Shown here: in pieces, positions 59,153 through 63,660 of the stretch
Position numbering within the stretch: the first letter of the stretch is position 1
Layout: each line of letters starts with the position of its first letter
Notes under the pieces: model-generated
Told to the model about the DNA's origin: nothing
Database searches by the model: none
Seen by the model: the letters and a program-made list of their open reading frames with translations, nothing else
Source: Planctomyces sp. SH-PL62
GTDB taxonomy: Bacteria; Planctomycetota; Planctomycetia; Planctomycetales; Planctomycetaceae
DNA: 63,660 nucleotides
Assembly (NCBI GenBank): GCA_945893045.1
Contig: CAMDEA010000025.1
Span: 1 to 63,660 of the forward strand
Direction: 5' to 3'
Position numbers and translations under genes: made by a program

Positions 59153-60172
59153 ATGACCTCAACCATGCCACGCCGCCGAGCCTTCACGCTGATTGAACTG
59201 CTAGTCTCGATCGCGATCATCGCGATCTTGATTGCGTTGTTGTTGCCGGCGGTGCAGGCGGCTCGCGAAGCCGCTCGGCGGACGCAATGCCGTAACCATC
59301 TCAAGCAGTTTGGCCTCGCGCTGCACAATTATGTGGACTCAAACAAACTGCTGCCGCCGAGCTTCATCTTCTCGCTGCGCGGCTCGTGGTCGGTGCATGG
59401 CAGGCTGATGCCGTACCTCGAACAGGCCAACGATTTCAAGAAGGTTCGGCTCGATATCGAATGGCACGACCCGATCAATTTGGCGACCGGCGTACAGCGA
59501 CTGCGGATCGAGACTTACAAATGTCCGAGCGATCCGAACTCCAGCACGCCGTATGACGCCGGACCCGGCGAGGGTCTCGTCGAGACCGTGAACTACGGCT
59601 TCAACTTCGGAACGTGGTTCGTGTACGACCCGGTGACGAACGCCGGCGGCGACGGTTGCTTCTTCCCCAACGCCGCGCTGAGCACCGCCGCCATTCGCGA
59701 TGGCTTGTCGCAGACGCTCTGCGCCGCCGAGGTGAAGTCCTTCCAATCGTATTTTCGCAACTCCGCCGATCCCGGCCCGACGCCACCCTCGTCGCCGGCG
59801 GTCTTCGCCAGCTTGGCGGGTGGCTCGCAGTTCGAGCTTGGCCCCAACCTCAACGACAACGGCGGCCACAATGAATGGTGCGAAGGCACATCACACGACA
59901 GCGGCCTCACCACCGTCTTCACGCCGAACTTCCGCGTGCCGTATCTCCACTCCGACGGCCGCACCTACGACATCGACTACAACTCGCGCTACGAAGGAAG
60001 CAGCCTGACGCAACGTACCTATGCCGCGATCACCTCCCGCAGTTATCACGACGGCCTCGTTCACGCTCTGATGATGGACGGCTCTGTGAAAGCGATCAAC
60101 AACAGCATCGCGCTGCGGACTTGGCGAGCACTTAGCACTCGTGCTGGCGGCGAAGTGGTCGGCGAATACTGA
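59153..60172 (+). CDS. DUF1559 protein with prepilin-type N-terminus
   Basis: A 339-residue member of the DUF1559 family, abundant in planctomycetes. [20 protein letters not shown] is a type IV prepilin/pseudopilin leader and helix, cleaved and methylated before Phe; the body ([35 protein letters not shown]) is a soluble beta-rich domain, and the C-terminal [14 protein letters not shown] region is the family's most conserved part. A start at 59165 (MPRRRAFTL) is equally possible. The protein is expected in a pseudopilus or at the cell surface; specific function unknown. No other pilus gene is near. Confidence 0.9.
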   Translation: MTSTMPRRRAFTLIELLVSIAIIAILIALLLPAVQAAREAARRTQCRNHLKQFGLALHNYVDSNKLLPPSFIFSLRGSWSVHGRLMPYLEQANDFKKVRLDIEWHDPINLATGVQRLRIETYKCPSDPNSSTPYDAGPGEGLVETVNYGFNFGTWFVYDPVTNAGGDGCFFPNAALSTAAIRDGLSQTLCAAEVKSFQSYFRNSADPGPTPPSSPAVFASLAGGSQFELGPNLNDNGGHNEWCEGTSHDSGLTTVFTPNFRVPYLHSDGRTYDIDYNSRYEGSSLTQRTYAAITSRSYHDGLVHALMMDGSVKAINNSIALRTWRALSTRAGGEVVGEY

Positions 60173-60222
60173 TGACCTGCCGAGTCAATGAATGGCGATT
60201 GTCGTTCAATTCCACGACCGGC

Positions 60223-60879
60223 TCAGGTGACGTCGGTCGGTTCGTGTTTCAGCAGTCCCATTTCCAAAGCGTAGCGCACGATGTCGGCACGCGTGCGAAG
60301 TTGCAGCTTGGAGGCGATGCGTGCCCGGTAGGTTTCGATGGTCTTCACGCTCAGATCGAGCTTCACGCCGATCTCTTTGTTGGTATGGCCTTCCGCCAGG
60401 AATTGCAGGACTTGTTGCTCACGTTCGCTCAGCGCGCTGGTGGGGGCGTCAGCGAGATCGCCTTGCAACAGGCTCTCAGAGTTTCCGCTGGGCATGCTGA
60501 TGAAGAGCCGGCCATCGTGGACGGCTCGGATGGCGGTCAAGAGTTCGCTGTCAGCCGCGGTCTTCACGACATAGCCGACCGCACCCGCAACCACCGCCGC
60601 GCGGAAGTACGCCGGGTCATCGTGCATCGTCAGCACCAACACGCGCGAGGTGATGCCTTCGGCTTTGAGCTGTTCGATCAAAGGCAGGCCACCGCCGCCG
60701 GGCATCGACAGGTCCAGAGAAATCACATCCGGCCTCAGTTGGCGAATGAGTGGCAGTGCCTCTTTGGTGGAAGACGCTTCGCCGACGATGTGCAAGTCGG
60801 GCTGCGAGTCGATCAACATTCGCAAGCCCGCGCGCAGCACCGCATGGTCATCCACCAACATCACGCCAATCTGTTTCAT
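60223..60879 (-). CDS. NarL-family response regulator
   Basis: A 218-residue regulator. The receiver has acidic residues at 10-11, phospho-acceptor D56 (VISLDLSMPG), the Thr of VLVLTMHDD and Lys in GYVVKTA. The LuxR-type domain (LSEREQQVLQFLAEGHTNKE, LDLSVKTIETYRARIASKL) is complete. The start overlaps the stop of the upstream histidine kinase gene by four bases (ATGA), forming a coupled pair read from right to left. It is the closest relative in the window of the orphan regulator at 53 kb. Confidence 0.93.
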   Translation of the reverse strand: MKQIGVMLVDDHAVLRAGLRMLIDSQPDLHIVGEASSTKEALPLIRQLRPDVISLDLSMPGGGGLPLIEQLKAEGITSRVLVLTMHDDPAYFRAAVVAGAVGYVVKTAADSELLTAIRAVHDGRLFISMPSGNSESLLQGDLADAPTSALSEREQQVLQFLAEGHTNKEIGVKLDLSVKTIETYRARIASKLQLRTRADIVRYALEMGLLKHEPTDVT

Positions 60880-61775
60880 GTCAGTTTTCCTTGTGTTTCC
60901 GAGGACAGGGGCAGCCGTGCTCGCACGAGCGTTCCCGCCCCCGGTTTCGATTCGATGACCAGCGATCCGCCAAGCAGCGCGGCTCGCTCGCGCATGCCGG
61001 CCAGTCCCAGGTGTCCGTCCGCCATCAGTTTCTGAGCCGGCCGGGCCGTGAAGCCGCGACCATCGTCTTGGATGACAACCACCAACTCATCTCCCGCGCG
61101 CGAGAGACTGACGCGCGCCGTGTGGGCCTCGGCATGTTTGACCGTGTTGTTGAGAGACTCTTGAACGATGCGATAGACCGTGACCTCGACCGCTTCTCCC
61201 AGACGCGATCCGGTCAGGCCCGACGTGTCCAGCGAGACTTCCACATCGTGGATGCGGCTGATGTCGAGCGTCAACCGCTCCAGCGCGGGCAACAGCCCCA
61301 GGTCATCCAACACGCTCGGCCGCAACCCGCGAGCCAACCGCTTGATGTCCTCCAACAGCGTCGAGGTGGTTTCGCGAAGATCGAGCGCGCGGGCGCGAGC
61401 CACATCCAACGACTCGGCTTCGGCGGTCGTCCGCAACCCGATCAACAGCGAAGTCAGCGTCTGGCCGACTTCGTCATGCAGATCGCGTGCGATCCGCCGC
61501 CGCTCCGCCTCTTGAGCCGCCAGAATCTGCGCCAGCATCTCGGTGCGAAACTCCGCCAGCCGCCGCAGCGGTCGAATCAGCAACGCCCAAAAGATGGGAG
61601 CGATGATCGTCGTCAGCAGAAACGCATCCAGCACGGATTCCGTCGCCCAATCGACCTGCTCCGGCAAGAGCTTCGGCAGCAGGAACATGATCGAAGCTTC
61701 GACCACGAAGATCACCGCCAGCATGACGAGAAACACTCGCCACGGCCGGGCTCCGATGGAAGTTCGCTGCGGCAT
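60876..61775 (-). CDS. NarX/DesK-type sensor histidine kinase
   Basis: A 299-residue kinase from the start MPQRTSIGARPW; an ATG 22 codons earlier (61841) is also in frame. Two hydrophobic helices (FLVMLAVIFVVEASIMFLL and FLLTTIIAPIFWALLI) enclose only a short outer loop, so it may sense the membrane or an internal cue. RRRIARDLHDEVGQTLTSLL holds the phospho-acceptor His of HisKA_3 kinases; ESLNNTVKHAEAH is the N box; IQDDGRGF and GHLGLAGMRERA are the G boxes. It partners the NarL-type regulator encoded next. Confidence 0.92.
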   Translation of the reverse strand: MPQRTSIGARPWRVFLVMLAVIFVVEASIMFLLPKLLPEQVDWATESVLDAFLLTTIIAPIFWALLIRPLRRLAEFRTEMLAQILAAQEAERRRIARDLHDEVGQTLTSLLIGLRTTAEAESLDVARARALDLRETTSTLLEDIKRLARGLRPSVLDDLGLLPALERLTLDISRIHDVEVSLDTSGLTGSRLGEAVEVTVYRIVQESLNNTVKHAEAHTARVSLSRAGDELVVVIQDDGRGFTARPAQKLMADGHLGLAGMRERAALLGGSLVIESKPGAGTLVRARLPLSSETQGKLT

Positions 61776-62046
61776 ATCGGAACTCTCGCAATGGCGGTCA
61801 ACGAGCACCGCCGCACTGATCACCACCGGTGCCGGGCGCATCCAGCGACTCTTGCGGAGGCTGGTTCCGTGCCCGGCGTGTGTTCGGTCCGAGATCGAGG
61901 ACGATCAGTTTCCATCCCATTCGGTTGCCGCTGGGCGAGGCCGCTTCGTCAACGTTCGATGCGAATTGTGTCCCGGGTTCTATGTCCGAGATTTCGACCG
62001 GGTTTTGACGAGAATCGCAACTTCTGGAACTTCAAGCATCTCACCA

Positions 62047-62089
62047 GAGCGGGCGACGAGATTCGAACTCGCGACGTACAGCTTGGGAA
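62047..62089 (-). tRNA. 3' half of tRNA-Gly(CCC), probable phage attachment site
   Basis: On the minus strand this reads from the anticodon loop TTCCCAA through GTCGCGAGTTCGAATCTCGT (a fully paired T arm, GCGAG/CTCGT around TTCGAAT) to the 3' acceptor strand CGCCCGC plus T. The anticodon-stem 5' strand, the 5' acceptor strand and the encoded CCA are absent, so it is not a working tRNA. A 3' half cut near the anticodon loop is what a tyrosine integrase leaves at one end of an integrated element. The chromosome lies on the left and phage DNA on the right. Confidence 0.6.
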
Positions 62090-62210
62090 CATCAAATTGC
62101 CGTTGGGCAACACAGCATGAAACCTCGACGAAAGCCGAGTTTATCCCGCTTTTTGCAGGTTTCAAGATCGTTCATCGATTCTCGGCGTTTTCGGTTGTTT
62201 TTCAGCAATT

Positions 62211-62321
62211 GTGGTAGAAGTGTGGTAGCCAAGTGGTAGTACTACGTCGCATGTTTTTGCACTATACGTCGCGCGTTCGACTTCAAAAACTACGTCGCGC
62301 GTTCGGTCCAAAATGTGGTAG
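62211..62321. repeat. Clustered direct repeats next to the attachment site
   Basis: GTGGTAG occurs at 62211, 62222 and 62233, exactly 11 bases apart, and again at 62315. TACGTCGC occurs at 62243, 62265 and 62291, twice continuing into GCGTTCG. The arrangement fits arm-type sites for an integrase or excisionase, or a replication iteron set. Confidence 0.55.
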
Positions 62322-62560
62322 GTCGCGAGTGACGGTCCAAAGCCCCGTTACTCAAAAATCGTTGCGGTCGGCGAGTGCAATGCCGATGGAAGTCATCGTG
62401 TTTGACTTCCACGTCGCGGCCAACGATGCCTCGCCCTCACGGCCACGGCGGTTGCTGGCGTGATCTCGGTCGTCATCAGCGAAAACCGACCGCCTACGTT
62501 TGCGCAGGATCGACGCGCGGCCATCGGTCTGACTCAGAGCACGTCCGCTAAACTGCTCCG

Positions 62561-62731
62561 ATGGCGACGGCATCAACGAATCGGACGGTGAGCTTGGCGC
62601 AGCTCGCGGCCAACGGCCAGGACGGAGCTTGTCCCCGATGCGCCTGTCGAGATTGGCGACGGATCGGCGGCACGGACAAAGAAGTCTGTCGGCACTGCAA
62701 CCGATCGGTGCGGACGATGCCGGCGAAGTGA
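62561..62731 (+). CDS. Small zinc-ribbon protein
   Basis: A 56-residue frame starting MATASTNRTVSLAQLA and containing CPRC-x16-CRHC spacing (CPRCACRDWRRIGG, then VCRHCNRSVRT), a typical four-cysteine zinc ribbon. There is no strong ribosome site. It is convergent with the capsid gene. Small zinc ribbons of this type are common in phage DNA, so its place in the putative prophage is fitting; the exact role is unknown and the frame may not be expressed. Confidence 0.5.
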   Translation: MATASTNRTVSLAQLAANGQDGACPRCACRDWRRIGGTDKEVCRHCNRSVRTMPAK

Positions 62732-62847
62732 ATGACACCAACGAAAAAGCCCCGCCTCAAACCCGACCGCTATGGACGAACGGCGAGAGTGAAGCGGGGC
62801 GAAACAACCGCGAGACGAAAGACACGCGGCTGATTGAACGGGACTGG

Positions 62848-63660
62848 CTACGCTTTGCCTTTGCTGCGGATCGCCGCGCGGAAGTCACCGAGAGCACAAC
62901 CGAAGTCGAAATACACTCGGAAGCCGAACGACAGGCGGTTGATGTCGGCATCGAGTCCAAAAGTTTCGAGCGTTGGTGTCTGCATTCCGTCGAGGAAGCC
63001 CACGACCACGGCGGCATTCATCGCGTTGGAGAAGAGATACCACGCGACGGCGGAATATCCGGTGAAGGCGGAGTCAGACAGTCGCGGTTCAACGGCGAGT
63101 TGTGCGATGTCCTTGAACGTGTTGCCGGTTGGCAACTGGTCTCCGGTCGAGACTCGCGCTACCTCCGTCGAATTGAGCAACGCGAGCGCGGTCTGTTCCA
63201 GTTCTGGCGGAATCAGCAAGACGGCGGGTTCCAGGTCGAGCAAGTTTCCTTCGGCGTCTTTCATCTGCCGCAACATCTTGATGGCGGTTGCGAGTGACGA
63301 CGCTGACAGGTTTGTGAGCGCACCTTCAAAATAGTTCGCGTTGCCGCTGCCGAAGAATGTACCGGCGTTCGCGAGCAGCGTCGTCGCCACCAGCTTGTTC
63401 AACGTGCGTGCGGCGGCGCGAGCAAGGCCGGGGAGCACGTAGCTGAACACGCTCGCGTCATCGTTGACGATGTCGCGGCGGTCGATGCCGAATTGCTTCG
63501 CGAATGTATCGACCGACCAACTGTAGGTCTCTTCGCCGAACGTGCCGTGCTTGATTAAGCCGCCCGGTGGCAACTCTTCCAAGTCGCCCGCGAACGTCGG
63601 CCGGATGCCGGTTTGCGTTTTGAAATTCGCGGCCGGTTTCACGGTCGCGAAACTGCGCCA
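62848..63660 (-). CDS. Phage major capsid protein, C-terminal part (protease-fusion type)
   Basis: The frame is open to the right edge of the window, so at least 270 residues are present and the N-terminus is missing; a GTG at 63642 could be misread as a start. TGIRPTFAGDLEELPPGG, IKHGTFGEETYSWSVDTFAKQF, IDRRDIVNDDASVFS and LLIPPELEQTALALL match the Mu gpT-like capsid domain found at the end of prohead protease/major capsid fusions of phages. If so, an S-type ClpP-like protease domain lies further right. It is the last gene before the attachment region. Confidence 0.72.
   Translation of the reverse strand, partial: WRSFATVKPAANFKTQTGIRPTFAGDLEELPPGGLIKHGTFGEETYSWSVDTFAKQFGIDRRDIVNDDASVFSYVLPGLARAAARTLNKLVATTLLANAGTFFGSGNANYFEGALTNLSASSLATAIKMLRQMKDAEGNLLDLEPAVLLIPPELEQTALALLNSTEVARVSTGDQLPTGNTFKDIAQLAVEPRLSDSAFTGYSAVAWYLFSNAMNAAVVVGFLDGMQTPTLETFGLDADINRLSFGFRVYFDFGCALGDFRAAIRSKGKA

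Larger units (their letters stand above)
61776..62560. other. Chromosome-phage junction region, largely non-coding
   Basis: Nearly 800 bases between the histidine kinase and the small zinc-ribbon frame. It contains the tRNA-Gly 3' half and clustered direct repeats. No convincing gene is visible; in-frame stretches are short and show no family motif. Confidence 0.45.

Noticed and set aside
62047..62120. A complete, working tRNA-Gly
   Set aside because: The T arm and 3' acceptor strand are fine, and TTGC/GCAA even mimics a D stem, but the 5' strands of the anticodon and acceptor stems cannot pair.
62233..62463. Possible 76-residue gene beside the attachment site
   Set aside because: It runs through the direct repeats, has no ribosome site and no motif.

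Overview
The window comes from a planctomycete chromosome (high GC, standard code). This rests on gene families that mark the phylum: five DUF1501 proteins, a DUF1549 cytochrome-type protein, a DUF1559 prepilin-like protein, Ser/Thr kinases fused to sensor domains beside a planctomycete-type ECF sigma factor, and two very large surface proteins with a planctomycete N-terminal LE-x-R-x-LL-like export motif.

Layout. 1-4.66 kb: the end of a DUF444 (YeaH-type) gene, then DUF1501, AbgT transporter and PLP dehydratase genes on the minus strand. 4.67-15.3 kb: a minus-strand block, read right to left as NHL/SMP-30-like protein, DUF1501, thioredoxin-like lipoprotein, kinase, propeller protein, ECF sigma factor and a giant kinase/FGE-sulfatase/VCBS fusion. 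15.5-20.4 kb: an accessory island with a truncated S9 peptidase, a zinc-ribbon DNA methyltransferase, and an Hsp70-TIR fusion split by an in-frame TGA. The leaders of the last two share a 50-bp imperfect repeat. 20.5-30.2 kb: an M14 peptidase, a lipoprotein, and a TolC/HlyD/MacB-type efflux set interrupted by an antisense HEPN two-gene module. 30.3-39.4 kb: three DUF1501 genes, a pre-peptidase-domain protein and a DUF1549 protein. 39.5-44.5 kb: a heavy-metal RND pump (CusA/CusB type) behind a small Cys-rich exported protein. 44.9-56.9 kb: a 2488-residue SdrD-like/vWA/cadherin-like adhesin, a LuxR-type regulator and an RTX-repeat protein. 57-61.8 kb: an OmpR-type regulator and kinase, a DUF1559 protein, and a NarL-type regulator and kinase. 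62-63.66 kb: a tRNA-Gly 3' half that looks like a phage attachment site, direct repeats, a small zinc-ribbon frame and the end of a phage capsid gene, so the window closes inside a prophage or relic.

A second layer is a set of palindromic elements, many beginning GTAGCC. Most lie at gene ends, two as near-perfect hairpins between convergent genes, but two lie in frame inside proteins (the kinase at 7.6 kb and the MacB-like protein at 28.8 kb), as Rickettsia palindromic elements do. The strongest candidates for something undescribed are the methyltransferase/Hsp70-TIR island and these in-frame palindromes. All homology statements come from reading motifs; no search was run.
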